A stretch of DNA of 64,000 bases from the NCBI RefSeq assembly GCF_021155765.1, contig NC_060118.1, forward strand, positions 5,208,001-5,272,000, in the 5' to 3' direction. Shown one piece after another: positions 9,816-22,490 of this stretch; within the stretch, counting starts at the first letter, position 1; each line of letters starts with the position of its first letter. The position numbers and the translations under genes are program-made. The stretch is from Diprion similis. Its lineage: Eukaryota; Arthropoda; Insecta; Hymenoptera; Diprionidae. The notes beneath the pieces are model-generated. The model did not search any database. It was not told the origin of the DNA and saw only the letters and a program-made list of their open reading frames with translations.

Positions 9816-11550
9816 TTGTTGCCACGTTGTCATGGCACCCACTGTAAATAACGCGAATGTTTTCTTCGCAAATAAGTGCTCGGAAGGCTTGTCAAGTTGT
9901 TGCTTTTTTTGTTTGTATGGTCACCATTTTTTTAAATTTTTCAACATAGGTACATAAGTCTCAACGAAATCGGAGGGGGACAACAAACTGATGTTCCTTG
10001 TACATTAAACGTTATTCTTCACTCAACCTACACGCACTAAATCTAAACTATACTCAACAATACGTAATTCGACACAACGCAAACTCAGTCGTAAAACAAA
10101 CATGATCAAAATTCAAAATACAATATTTGCAGCGCAACCGCCAACTCAATTAACATAACGAAATAACTGTCTCAAAATTCTAAAATCGGCTACTTGCTAA
10201 TTCGAACACTCAGTTTCAGATATTCACGACTTACACAAGAGGCGATTTTGAAAACACGATACCGCAACGCGACTCAATAAAGCCAAATAAATGGCTGTAC
10301 GCAAATTACAAACGAAAAGAACGCATTTCGGAAGCATGACTCTACTCAACACTCTAGTTATTCTACATAACCTGACCTCCGTCTATCTATAATTTGATCT
10401 TACTTTTTGTGTATCGCCGTACTTCCGCTTATTGTTCCTTGACTGACGTTCTTTTTTTGATTTCTCTCGACGGTTTTAGTACATTTGAATTAGTTTAAGG
10501 TCTCTAATTCTACCCTCTTGTAACTTGTAAAGCTCATGTGTGCTTTTAACTCCAGTTGTCCAACATTGCTATGAGCATGAATCTACATTACTCCTACTAT
10601 TACTCTCAACAATCGAAATTTTACTCAACTCAAATACGCGAAACTCGGACTACGGTCACCAAGCAAAAGAATCGGCAGACGAATTTCAAGCACATGTCGA
10701 CAACGCAAATCCAAAATGGCTATCCGTTATTCGGAAAGCTTTTACTTCAATAATCTCATAATTCGATCGCAAGGATATTAGCAGCGTTCGTCGTTCCACA
10801 TCCACTGAACAAAAGCTCCCACCTCCTCGAAGTTGCGTGGTGGTACCTTCCCAATTTTTCCTTTCCCTTCAGAATCTCGCTTTCAAAACGTTACAGTACG
10901 CGTCTATGTCTCCTAATCGGTAGAACTAGAGTGATCTCAAATTCGACGGACCTCCGCAACACAGATCTCTGACGCTACTTCCCCCGTGACGTCAATCCCG
11001 CAAGAATACGCAACAATTGATCCGTCATCGATTTGGTAGGTTACGCAACTCGACGCGCGTCTGCTGGAGCATTGCGACGCAAAAGTTGACGTTAGATCGC
11101 AATTTCGTACTCCTCGCAGTTCTATGATGATTCGGCGGCGAGCAAGTCAGTACTTCGCAAATTTTGTCGGGTAGCTGTTGGTGGGGAAGCGAGGAGAGGC
11201 TATGGATGAAGGGATCTTCGTTGGTACCCCCTCCAAAGCCTCGATATCCTTCATTTGGAATTGTCGCAACTCCGCCAGTCCTCAATTGTCTCGAAATCGT
11301 CACCGACTCACTGTTCTATGCCGTTGGAACTCGAAAAACAAGAAGAAACAAAAGGCCTGTAATATCTCGTTCGCTATTCGCTACGGTGAATACTACCCGT
11401 CTCGGAATCTCAGATGCATGACTCCAGTTCTGGCGTTATTGGAACGAAGCTCCTTATCGCGCGTTACGCCCTCTTGGCGGATGGGGGTTAGGCCGAAATA
11501 AGTGTAAGATTCGACCGTCATGAAAAGTTCCAACGACATTTTTGCTATCG
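9816..11550. other. Intergenic, no gene supported
   Basis: About 10780-11530 is richer in GC and CpG than the flanks and has overlapping open frames on both strands (up to 107 codons). None shows a recognisable domain or a consistent splice structure. An unrecognised transposon or an exon is possible. Confidence 0.4.
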
Positions 11551-11555
11551 TACGT

Positions 11556-11557
<2 letters not shown>

Positions 11558-11621
<64 letters not shown>
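11558..11621. repeat. (TC)n microsatellite
   Basis: Pure CT dinucleotide run of about 64 bp. Open frames across it (SLSLSL) are artefacts. Confidence 0.95.
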
Positions 11622-11623
<2 letters not shown>

Positions 11624-12242
11624 TAGCGCTCGGAGTCGGGGCAGGCCGTAGTATGAGCGTAGGACTATATCATGGTGGCTCCTTTGGATGCGCTTCTCTC
11701 GAGATCCCTTTCGATGTCTCTCTCACTATATCGTTTCGTGTATACGTAACTTCGTTTCAACCGGGTGTTCCATGACACCTCTCACGTTTTTTTGCTCACC
11801 TAATTCGACAATCGATACCATAGAATCTGTATTTTTGGTTCCGTCCAGGGTTCGGAGAGTCGTTTATACCGGGCCCAAAATGCCGCTCCACAATTGTATA
11901 TGATGTATTTTTTCGTGTGCAAAATGGTTCATTAAATCTTTCGTAACCGGAATAACGCTTTGTGATTAATGCTATTCAAGATCGCATATTTGATGTCAGT
12001 TATTCTCAAGAATTTCTCAATTTACATCTGGTATACTAATATAACGTTGTTTTTACAAATACCGAGATATTGTTTATTTTGTTACGACCGGCTTGTCGCC
12101 ACACGTCTTTCCCATCTTTTCGCTGCTCGCTAACTCTCACATTTTCTTTATAGTGATCTTACAGTCCCTTTCCTGTCATCCTTTTCCCATACGACCACTA
12201 TCCTGAATTCTTACACCTTTCCTGTATCCTTGCTTTCGTCTC
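11622..12242. other. Intergenic, nothing recognised
   Basis: No supported gene or structured repeat is seen. Confidence 0.5.
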
Positions 12243-12721
12243 TTAAGGTCATCTAGTACTCCTACCTTTACCGACCGAGCAAACTTACCTTTTTTCTTCC
12301 TATATTTAATAAACAAGCGAACAGAAAGAGTTCAAATTTCAACCAGCGTTTGGTTCGCCGTGCGTCCAGCTGATCGTCAGCGTAATTTCTGGTTCTCGTC
12401 TAGCGACCTCAATATTGTACGAAAACAATTTTACGATAGCTTCTTTTACGCCTTATCCCTTCCCCAATGGCGCAAAGTCTCTCAGGTGTATAGTTTTCTG
12501 CCCTTGAAATACGGGAAATGTTAGAATAGTAACACGTGTCAAAAAACCACACATTTTCTTCACAATTTTCGGGATATGAGTAACTTTCCTGAATTCGGTT
12601 ACAAAAGAGTGTTGGGCCGTTTAAATTTAAACCCTTTCTGTTACTTTGTTTTCTTCAGATAAAGAGGAAATGGAGCGTTTGCTCAGTCAGTAAGGGTAAG
12701 ACTACTACTGCGTGACCTTAA
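12243..12721. mobile_element. TTAA-flanked MITE with long inverted arms
   Basis: The element at 12247-12717 is bounded by TTAA on both sides, as a piggyBac-type target duplication would be. The left arm begins GGTCATCTAG and runs through CTACCTTTACCGACCGAGCA to AACAGAAAGAGTTCAAATTT (about 12337). The right arm (about 12610-12717) is its inverted, diverged copy ending CTGCGTGACC. One arm also occurs alone at 49105-49195. It is non-autonomous, with no coding frame. Confidence 0.75.
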
Positions 12722-13300
12722 GAACGAATGAGCCCCACCCACTGGATTAAAGTTTAGAGAAGATAGTAAAATGTTTGAAAAATCTCCAGCAATGTCATTC
12801 GCGCCATTGGAGGTGAGCGCAAATAAAACAAAATTCTAAATGTGGGATATACATATATACATATATATATACTGCATACCATTGCACGAGTCTAAGCTTG
12901 GTTGCAAAATAACGCCTGGTATGTTGTATGCAGATTGTCGGTGCAAGACCGTTGTATACAGAGATGGTAACTAAATCTAGATCGACATGAATCTCAAATC
13001 TGGTGTAAACTGCCGATGATCTATTATGGTAATGTCACGTCGGTAAGTTACCGTATAGAGAGGGTAATGCTGTAATTATCGGCTGGGATGTAACAATCAT
13101 ATATGTCGAGATCCTCGGTGATCTTTCAAAAGGAATTTTACATATAGTTATCCCCAGAGTTGATGAAAACAGATAATTTTTCACACAATCAGTTACAGCA
13201 GAGTGGCTAGACTAAATCAGTCTTTGACGTTGAAGATATTCTGTTTCGATGGGAAAGGATCCGTAAAGACTAGAACTTGTGGAATTTTTACTCTATAGTG
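12722..13300. other. Intergenic downstream of the intact P450
   Basis: No gene is seen. A short TATACATA repeat lies at about 12846-12872. Confidence 0.5.
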
Positions 13301-13305
13301 TTCGT

Positions 13306-13311
13306 TTTATT
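13306..13311 (-). promoter_or_regulatory. Candidate polyadenylation signal of the intact P450
   Basis: AATAAA on the minus strand, about 76 bases after the P450 stop at 13387. This spacing is normal for a 3' UTR. Confidence 0.5.
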
Positions 13312-13386
13312 TGCACAGATGAATTTTTTGTTATACCATTTTTCTTTACATATTCTGTGAATTAGTAATTTTGAAGTAAGAATGTT

Positions 13387-16254
13387 TCATGTAAGATTCT
13401 TAAAGTTTAAATAAATACCACCAACAGATGTCAGTATAAAAGTGGTTCTTTCAATATCGTACGGAACTTTCGTGTTTGAGGATATTGAAACTTTGTAGTT
13501 TTTCAGTATCTTGATGATACCCATTTTCGTCTGATAAATTGCAAATCGGGCACCTGAAATCACACAAATATCATTGTTTTTTGAATCTGTAATGTTTAAA
13601 CACCTACGATTACTTGATGATTATATAATGACGTCCGAGGCGTCTAACGAATACGAATAGATTCTTCGAAATGGCTCCTCTGAATTACAGGTACAACTGT
13701 TACATACTTAGATATATCTTTGGTTTCATATCCGGCTCAGAATTTTTGCTCATGGCTTTAATGATTCGTTGTAAATAGAGGCAGTTGTTTGATTATTGAA
13801 AAATTTGTTCTGAATTTTATAAACCTGAGTTAGGAGAAAACTAGCACTTTTAACGAGATGCGATAAATTACTTCGAAATTGACAGATGATTGATTTTCCA
13901 ATACGGATAACGTTTGTCTTACCGATGCAGTTTCGTGGCCCGTCTCCAAATGGCAAGTACGCCATCGCAGGTCTTTTTTGAACCGCTTCATCCGCAAATC
14001 GTTCGGGATCAAAAACTTCAGGATCAGGATAGTACTGCGGATCGTGGTGAAGACCCAAAACTGGTACAAAGATTTTTGTACCACTCGGAATATGGACCGT
14101 TGTGTCAGGTATCGTGTAGTCATTGACGGATCTTCGTGTTAGAATCGGAAGGGGCGGATGTTTTCTCAGTGTTTCTAAAATCACGGAAACAATAATTATC
14201 GATGTTTGTTAAGTTGATTTTTTTGATAGCGCATGTTTTTTCGGGCCTACCCGAAAAAATTGTTGTCCAAGCAAAAAGGAATCCTAACGGGAGGACATCT
14301 CTGAATTTTTATTTCAAAAGATCGGTCTTGGAATCCGAAGTTTTTCCATTTAAATAACACAGGGAACATGTCGTTTTGTTGAGTTACGACTTAAGCACAT
14401 TTTATACTAGGAACTTGATGCTGGATGGAGTTTATATACTCTATACAAATTTTTCATGTGAATTTTTGCTTCAAGATCAATAATTCAGCAACGAAAGATG
14501 TTTTAGGAGAAACTTCTAATCTGAATTAACTTAGAGCCAAAGTTTATAATTTTTTAACAGTTTGACCTACGAATTTGGTTTGATATAGTGACAGATGAAA
14601 GAATAATGACAGCTTCCCAATGTGATTTCAATGAAAGAAGTTATTATTCCGAGAGCAACTATTCAAGATTAGATTTGAGAGATATCTTTTTGAGCGAGGG
14701 ATCCTTTTTTTCATGGGGATTAATGCATAACAACTTTTTCAGGTTGAAATGGAATGAGAAAATTTCGTCGAATGAGAACAACCGAATGTTCATTTTTCGA
14801 GGTGTAACTACGTAGTTATTACACGTAACAGAAAATAAGGGAAAAGATATCATGATCTCACAAGTAACCACAATTACAATGTACGGTCATTATACCTTGA
14901 AAGACTTTGTCCAAATACTTGAGATCCTTGATTGCTTCAAAAGGTAGACTCCCGTTGTGAGCTTTCAGAGCTTCTTGGATTTCATCGCGCAGTTTTTCTT
15001 GAATACTTTCATTCTGTGCTAGTTCGTAAAGAGCGAAAGATATGGTTGTGGCAGAAGTCTCGAATCCAGCCAGGAAAAAGACGAAAACTTGAGCAGCGAT
15101 CAGTTCATCCGTCAGTTCTGAATATTAAAAGATTTTTTCACACGCGGAAATGGTGAAGTTCCAATTTCGTTAATTATAACAATACAGTTGCATGAGTAAA
15201 AGAAATCTGTCATACGGAATCGAAGCTATTCTATTATTAATCATGAATAGATATTCCTGAGTTACTTATAAATACATATCAAGATAGATTAAGATAGGAT
15301 CGCTCAGATCCTTTGCTTAAAGTCATCCAAAAAGATGGTAAAAAAATCAGTATAATAAATTGACAGGCCCAAGTGAGTCATTCACGTACCCAAATCAGTT
15401 TGATCTGAATTTTTCCGAAGCTCCATCAACAAGTGGATAAAGTCCGGCCGAACAATATCGTGTTTCATCCTGTACGAAATGGTCTCTGCTGTACTGTTGA
15501 CGAAGAATTCGGTAATCTCGCGAGAAAATATTCGGATTTTCAAGTATTTGAACAGGACTGGCAGACTTTCCCTGATTGTTCTTACTACGCCGTCTTTGAA
15601 CGACGGGGCAAAGACCTTCCTTCCCATCTTCCTAAACTCGCTGTCCTCGCTGGTGAGAGCGTTCATGTTGAGTCCGAAGGCGCAGGAGCCGATGACATCG
15701 GTGGTGAACTTAGCTGTGATCTCTTTACACTCGATCGGATCGCCCTTGGCGGCAAGGTCAATGACGTACTTTTCAAAATGATCCGCACATTCGCACAGAA
15801 GATGGTACATCTGCTTAAGTTTACCGGACGTAAAGACTGGCGACAGCTTATTTCTGAGCCTTCGCCACCGGTGACCGTCGATGGCGAACAAGTGTTGGGA
15901 CAAGGGGTCGACATCGTCGTTAACGAGAAGTCCTCGATCGGTGAACGTTGTGAAATCCTTCACGAAGACGTGCTTCAGCAGTGTGAGGTCACTAATCATC
16001 ACAACCGGCACTGTTCCGTGAAATAATCCGATGAACGGTTCGTGTTTCCAGTTTTGATACAGATCGCGAAACTTTTCGGCCAATGACGTTTTCATACAGG
16101 CAACGTCCAAGAAATTACCGAATATCGGCAGTGGCTTCGGGCCTGCCACATTCTTCCTTCTCCAATAGGAGTGTTTCGTGACACTGTAGTAGTATAAAAC
16201 TGTCAGAATGGTCACACAGCTTATCGCGATTTCAAGAAAGGTGAATTCCCACAT
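13387..16254 (-). CDS. CYP6-like cytochrome P450, intact, four exons, 501 aa
   Basis: Haem-thiolate monooxygenase anchored in the ER membrane; CYP6 enzymes oxidise plant compounds, insecticides and other lipophilic substrates using NADPH-P450 reductase. Exons are 16254-15390, 15117-14896, 14174-13923 and 13553-13387, all GT-AG with matching phases, giving 1506 nt including TGA, the usual CYP6 length. Motifs: membrane anchor about residues 4-23, hinge PKPLPIFGN at 40-48, WRRLR at 130-134 (helix C), I-helix AGFETS at 305-310, ETLR at 363-366 (helix K), DPERF, and haem loop FGDGPRNCIG with axial Cys445. Exon 4 (GARFAIYQTKMGIIKIL and onward) was found by reading past the haem exon. I chose the ATG at 16254 because it puts the anchor at the N-terminus; an upstream in-frame ATG at 16338 adds 28 residues and is open in both paralogues. 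AATAAA lies at 13306-13311. CYP6 is assigned from motif wording; subfamily is not determined. Confidence 0.92.
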
Positions 16255-16497
16255 ATTTTCAAGCTGCTCCAACGATGCGGAGATTCGGTCCAAATGCTTT
16301 CTGAGGGATTTCACTCCTTTCGATACACGAGGCGCCAAAATCGAATTCGAAGAAGCTTTGTCGTCCTGCTCGATTTGTTGCTTGTATTACTTCTTCAAGA
16401 CTGAAATAATTGATTACTGTTTAATTTTCATTGGAATTTCAAATTGGATTCATACTGCAAACGGTCATCGAAGTTATAGCTATGCAACGTGAATAGT

Positions 16498-16503
16498 CAC
16501 GTG
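16498..16503. promoter_or_regulatory. E-box CACGTG upstream of the intact P450
   Basis: A CACGTG palindrome lies about 245 bases upstream of the P450 ATG, in sequence otherwise conserved between the duplicons. The matching site in copy A (near 3973) reads TTACGTG, so the palindrome is specific to the intact gene. bHLH-PAS or Myc-type factors bind such sites; a role here is inference. Confidence 0.25.
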
Positions 16504-16545
16504 AAATGAATGTAGAGTTACGCGTCGACATCGTCTTTATGTGGC

Positions 16546-17105
16546 TGGTTCCAAAAGAGATAACTTGTTAGAAATTAATTATTTGCACTAGCGTTAAGAG
16601 ATTGCAGTTTTTGAATGAAGTATGAGCCTAGAAGCAATGGGGGAGAAAGTCTGTGAAAGTCATCACACAGCGGTTTCAAAAAGGTTTTTCAGTTTCACGA
16701 GTGCATATTTGGTCGCTAAATATGGAGTTCCGAAATGCAGAGAATTAATTGAACGGGTTGGAAACTGAAATGAAAACTGTCGACTGCTACTAACCAAACC
16801 AAAATACAAAGGACTGACAGGAGAACAAAGTGAGGTGAACAAGCAGTGCAAAAACGAAAACTCTCCATCAACGAGCACCAGAATCTTCATGTGGGGAGGA
16901 TGAACCACATGTAGGAGAGACAATACAACAAAAGAAGAATGTCAAACTGGTCATAACAAAACACGGAAACAAAATCAGAAAACGCAGTCTCCTTGTGAAC
17001 CGCAAAAAACTCAAACAATAGCAAGCCGTGGATGAAATAAACTCAAACGTAAACTTTTGGGGCAACTGACACCCTTTCTTCACTGTCTTTAACGATACTC
17101 ATGCG
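16546..17105. other. Insertion private to duplicon B, unrecognised
   Basis: It interrupts the duplicon alignment. Open frames exist on both strands (up to 86 codons) but have no domain I recognise. The plus strand is purine-rich with broken frames, such as one reading KKNVKLVITKHGNKIRKR, suggesting a decayed coding element. Confidence 0.3.
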
Positions 17106-17390
17106 GTGTTGAAATATGCATGCATGAACTAATGTAACATTCAGCAAGTAAAAAAAATAATTAATAATACGATCACGTTACATGTAACGTGACATTCAAC
17201 AATAAGAAACACTAAACGAAACAAAAAATGGTCCAGGAATGAGGATTCAGGTCGATCAAGCATTTTTCATTCACTTCATTCACAACTCTTTACAAAGTAT
17301 CGTTATCGTTCAAGAGATAAACTCTATACTCCTACACGTAAGAAATCAACGTTCGTTAACCTAGTTCAGAGGTGATATGTGACATATTTC

Positions 17391-18194
17391 GAACCGGTTG
17401 AACGGTATTGTATCATATATGTACAAAAAAAAAAGAACTGTGCCAACCCTGGTATTGTATCGTATGTGTACAAACTTAAATAACTTTTTTAAATTTCCAT
17501 CTGTTTGGACGAAAATTTATACATAATTGTTTTTTGGTATGCTCTATTCGACTAATCAAACAGATTTATTAAACTCAAAATCCTAACCTAAAAATCATTC
17601 AAATCATATATAATTATTCTATACTGTTTGAAGTACACACTTTTCAAGTTATCGTATGATTGTAAAATTTTTACTTCGAGGTTTTTAGGGCTGCTCACTA
17701 TGAATCCGCTATCTAAGTCGTGAAATTCTAAATGGCGGATACTGAAATGTAAATAAACAAAAATGACAATAATAAATTTTCAGGAATTTAAATTTCGGCG
17801 TTCACGTTCTTCGGATCTACCATTTGAACTTCATGAATCTGACATCGAATTTCTATTCGTATTATTGAGAATTGGAGAAATCGAAAAATTTCACCCTCAA
17901 CCCTTATTTTTTATTTCTTCAGGGGGCTGCGGAGTGAAAATCAAATCAAGCAATGGAATGGAATGAGCATCCCTAAAAACCCCCAACTACAATTTTTTTG
18001 TAAAATCGAAAATTTCACCGTCAACCCTTATTCTCAGACCTACCTAACATGGTTCAAAGCAAATACTAAGTTTAGAAATGGAATCGATAACACCAAAAAC
18101 CCCCCTTAAACAGATTTTCGTGTATTTCAGTAAAGAATATGCTTCGATCAGTTTTGTACAAAAACTCGAAAATACCCTGCCAGTCAACCGTTAA
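17391..18194. repeat. Insertion with a tandem unit of about 128 bp
   Basis: It is absent from copy A. Two units at about 17876-18000 and 18004-18120 share AAATTTCACC, TCAACCCTTATT and CCCTAAAAACCCCC-like blocks. At 17690-17750 is a segment (GCTGCTCACTATGAATCCG ... AAATTCTAAATGGCGGAT) related to repeats at 44800-44880 and 57330-57560. Confidence 0.55.
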
Positions 18195-18541
18195 CATGAA
18201 TTCGAAATTTTATGGTCCCCCTTATAGAATCAGGATGAATATGACAACACTTATTTCTCGGCAATAAATTATAGAAAGAATCGAAAATTATCACAAGTAA
18301 TTCAAAAATTCATATTTCCGGACAAAAAAAAAATACAGGGTTAGTTAGTTCAATTAGTCTTGTTTCTTTGCAAGGAATCCGTCAGTGCTCGGTGGTCCGC
18401 GGGTACTGGGTCACCCTGTATATGCTTACGTACAATTTTCAATCAGTTGTGGTCGAATTCATCTAAGTGAATCTAAATTTTGAGAAATTTTAGATCTACC
18501 GAGATTTCGTAGGTATCAGAAAGGAGCCAAATACACTGCAG

Positions 18542-19267
18542 TTAAGACCTTAGGCCACTCTAGAGGCCGAAAAAATAGGCTTTTTTGGGATTTTTTTCAG
18601 AAATACTACAAAATAAATCGAGATAACAGAAACGTGATTTTATTGTTCATATCAGTGACTGCTTACAGTAATTTTTTTGAAGCGATATATTTCAAAATGG
18701 CGGCTGTGCAGCGTTTTGCGACGACGTCTTCTTTTTTTCGGGGTCCACGGCTGGACTAACAGCTCCTGTAATTTTTTTAATCATAATGAGCCATTGAATT
18801 TTTTTGATTATACATATATAATAACTGCTATAGAAGTACGTAGGATTTTTGCGATATATTGATTTTTGGCCAAATGGCGCACTTCTAAAGTGGAAAGTGA
18901 AGAACTCGCCCAAAAAATTGTCAGATAATTGTTAATAACAAATGAACTCCGCAATATAAGAAAAAAATCCTACGTACTTCTATAGCAGTTATTATATATA
19001 ATCAAAAAAATTCATTGGCTCATTATGACTAAAAAAATTACAGGAGATGTTAGTCCGGTCGTGGACCCCGAAAAAAGGAGACGTCGTCGCAAAAACGCTG
19101 CACAGCCGCCATTTTGAAATAAATCGCTCCAAAAAAATTACTGTAAGTAGTCACTGATATGAATAATAAAATAACGTTTCTGTTATCTCGATTTATTTTG
19201 TTGTATTTCTGAAAAAAATTCCTAAAAGCCTATTTTTTTCGGCCTCTAGAGTTGCCTAAGGCCTTAA
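18542..19267. mobile_element. TTAA-flanked foldback transposon, 718 bp
   Basis: The element 18546-19263 lies between TTAA copies (18542-18545, 19264-19267). The arms are 18546-18862 and about 18951-19263, around a spacer of about 90 bp. The ends are GACCTTAGGCCACTCTAGAG and, on the other strand, GGCCTTAGGCAACTCTAGAG. There is no open frame for a transposase, so it is non-autonomous. TTAA target choice is typical of the piggyBac superfamily. It is missing at the matching site in duplicon A (near 6855). Confidence 0.85.
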
Positions 19268-19905
19268 AACGTGAAATTCATATAATTCATCACGTGATGT
19301 TTTTTGGATTTAGTTCGTTAAAGTGTTTCAAACTATTTTATGAGGAGTATTTTATCCCCACTATATAATTCCGTATGAAGCTGCCTTAATTGCCCAGAAT
19401 TGAGCCTATGGCCGTAAAGGTGTTCACGCGAGAGTTAAGTGCATAATGGAAACAATCGTGACACAGCTCTTCAAGCGAAAAATTTCCATAAACAATACGC
19501 GAGTATTATTGGTAAGATATAACAAATTCTGTCTATTCACTCAGAGAAATTTTCAAACTTTTAAAACAAAATCAACTTGTACACGCATTATGCTGAAACT
19601 TTTCTCCTGAGAACAAAATTTCTGTCGCAAATACGAAATAGAATCAAATAATTGTTTCTAAATTACAAAAAATTGATATGAGACATCGTTTCTTATTCAA
19701 AACCATGTACAAAAAATCAGCGTCCTTGTAGCGTGTATCTGTCATGGGGCTTGCTTTTCACTTGCGGGCCCCCTTAAGGGTGGTGGGATGACGTTAGGAT
19801 GACAAAATTTCACGTTTTTGTTTGCATTATCATGAAGCTCAGATCTTTCTTTAACCACTTCTCAAATATAAGGTCAAATGCCTCGCATTGTATGGTAAAT
19901 AATGC

Positions 19906-22000
19906 CTCGTAAAATCAGCAGACCTAAATCATTTGTGGTCTGATAGCACTAAATCAGTTTGTCAATTCACATACATAATATTTTTGCTGTCAGCATAAAT
20001 AACCATCAAACGACAATTTTTTTCGTTGCTACCATTAAATCATAATTTTGTAATGTTTACAAAATTATTTCACTATGCAGATCTGATTTTGCAATTGAAC
20101 TGTTTGAGATAATTTAATACACACCTAATCGCTAAAACTTGTATCACTGATTAACATGCTTTCATTACACCAACAATTTTCTTTACCTGTAATACAATCT
20201 GTTTCTATTTCACTTACAATAATCTACTGCATACAGGGCGATGCGATAACAAATCCACCCATCCTCCAGAAATTATCAATATTAGTTCTGTACCGGTCTC
20301 TGGCTCGGTTCAAGAACAACTGCCTCTCAAAATCATCATTTTCTATGGCTGTGGCTATGTTCGACGAAGGCTTTGGCCTTCAGAGTTTTTACCTCGCATC
20401 CCCCCTTTGCGGCACTTCTGACGCTATGGGTTTACGACTAATGTTAATACTAACAAATACGTCAAATCATATAAACCAATCGTCTCAATCGCTTTTAGAC
20501 CTTTCAAACTGTACCTCTCCACCTCAAGTTAAATGTCCTTTAAACGACTTCAAGTTTTGTGTTGCGTGAGTGGCAGTTCAATATAATGCACTAATGAATA
20601 AAAAAGTCAGTATCATCAACTTAAATTGCCAATGTACTGAAGGAGATTATTACAACAACAGATCAAGGTACATTCCGATAAGACGATTTTTACATTGCAA
20701 TGATAAACTTGAACACGCTGCAGCTGCTAATCACACTATACTAATACAATATTTTTATTGTATGGTGTAAGATAAGACAGAGTCACGGTGCATAGTAAAT
20801 CTTAGAATACACAAACATGTGTACTAACATTACGCGACGTAAAATCAAACTTAACTAAAATTCTTCTAGGCAAATATTCGCGACAGGGAAAGGGAGTCGA
20901 ATCCAACAAATTCACGTTATTTAAACAAAAACGTAAACAGTATTTATGGTTTTTATTTGTATGACGATGTTATTTCAACCCATGTACCCACTTAATATGT
21001 TAATAACGATTTACTAAAATCCATCGTAAATATGCTAATTTTTAGGTACAAATAGAATAAGGATACGAATATAAAATAATTTTGAGCTATCAACCAGAGT
21101 TGAAAACATCGAATAATATTAGTTTATCATTAGTTACGCGGAAGTATAATAAGAAATAAGTTCGATTCCAAGAAAAGCAAATTGCGCTCTTTAACGGGCT
21201 GAGTGAAACCACTGTCGAAATGTTGACCTGGATTCTACTTAGTTCACTCTGAGGGAAGCTGGAAATTTGGAATCTTGATAAGACCGATTATAGTTCTGCA
21301 CGATACCCGTTCAGGGGGACTGACCAGTTACACTATAAGTTTGAAGAAAAAACTACGAAATGGTGGAATCTAAGAATCACCGTAAGTATAAGAATTCCAG
21401 ATACACTATAACAAAATGAATAATAAAATATCAGAAAATAACTTATAATTAGACAAACATCTAACAAAAATTCTAGAAAGACATTCTAAACGATAGACGG
21501 TTTTAGTAAGGCATGGATCACGCAAGATGTAACTGAGAAATTGATTACCAAGGAAATACAAAACGCGAAGACAACGAGAGGAAAACGATCTCGATTTTTC
21601 CAGATTTGGTAAAAACTTTTGATATGATTTTGTCACAAAGAACCAGTCACGCACTAGATACAGCGGATATTGGAGGCACCGCTTGTTGCACTGCATTGAA
21701 CTGGTTTGATACAGACCGCTCTAACCGCCGACAGCAACCGAGGAGATAACTCATGTAAGTACTAGATAACTTCAAGTAAGAAAAGTTAGAATAAATACGA
21801 TATCCCATGATGAAAGTTTCATCTTTCATCAAATAATTGATGTTAGGTATGTGTGATTGGCTCGAAACATATTACAGTGAATTGACTAGCGACATTACGT
21901 TATCAGTCGATGTAGCTGCTCCTACCTTATCGACTGAAATTGTTTTGGTCAGATTTTTTTTAATTTCCCATGAACGCAGATTTTATAAATTTTGTATTTC
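19906..22000. other. Intergenic, no firm gene
   Basis: Only the short minus-strand frame at 20224-20379 deserves note. A 137-codon plus-strand frame at 20156-20569 is antisense to it and has no recognisable features. Confidence 0.4.
20224..20379 (-). CDS. Unrecognised short open frame, possible exon
   Basis: 51 codons ending in TAG with composition like real protein: AIENDDFERQLFLNRARD, RYRTNIDNFWRMGGF, then VIASPCMQ. No upstream ATG is in frame before a TGA (20380-20382), so it would need a splice acceptor upstream; AG at the start would permit one. I do not recognise the family. It may equally be chance. Confidence 0.2.
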   Translation of the reverse strand, partial: RPKPSSNIATAIENDDFERQLFLNRARDRYRTNIDNFWRMGGFVIASPCMQ

Positions 22001-22490
22001 TACTAGGGGCTTTGCCTCTGCGCGCTTCGTGCCCCTCGTGCTGTTGTGCGTTCTCATTTGTTTATTGTTTAGAGAGCGAGAGATGTACTTTTTGGGTTTT
22101 CCCACACTAACCTTGTCACCCGATTGAATACAGTGAATACTAGGGATGTCCTTATTTAGGGTGTTATTATATTATTTTATATTATTCACAAGGTTAGCGC
22201 TTAGCGCCTCGCTCATGCGTAGGCCGAAATTATTCTAGCCTTTGGGCTGCGACAGTTACCTTCTGTGTTTCGAAAAGTTCATTCCATCTATCTGGACTAC
22301 GAATGTTACAAAGCAGGGTTTTTGGACGACGGAAAATATCGTCCTTGCGACCTGGACCACGAATGCCACGTAGCGCTGGTCCTGGACAACAAAAAACAAT
22401 ATATCAAAAACACTAACTCTATGCATCTTAATCGTCCGTGCGATTCTGGTTGCGTCTTTCCTGCGATGCTGGTTGCGTCTTAATTGTTTG
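22001..22490. mobile_element. Hairpin-rich, GC-rich segment, possibly Helitron-like
   Basis: GGGGCTTTGCCTCTGCGCGC followed by TTCGTGCCCCT makes a strong hairpin of the sort seen near Helitron ends. Downstream are two related blocks (about 22294-22316 and 22350-22372: CTGGACTACGAATG, CTGGACCACGAATG). ATGCCACGTAGCG recurs at about 43075 in another Helitron-like stretch. No Rep/helicase frame is present. Confidence 0.25.

Larger units (their letters stand above)
13766..19905. repeat. Segmental duplication, copy B
   Basis: Blocks collinear with copy A: 13766-16545, about 17110-17390, 18195-18541 and 19425-19905. Private insertions are 16546-17105, 17391-18194 and 18542-19267. The end at about 19905 matches about 9815 in copy A (a region around CTCAAATATAAGGTCAAA). 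Confidence 0.8.

Noticed and set aside
11542..11775. Open frame rich in SL repeats
   Set aside because: Created by the (TC)n microsatellite.
15433..16026. 197-codon plus-strand open frame
   Set aside because: It is antisense to exon 1 of the intact P450, and the matching frame in copy A is broken; the P450 strand has all the motifs.
20156..20569. 137-codon plus-strand frame
   Set aside because: No family features, poor composition, and the opposite strand looks at least as coding-like.
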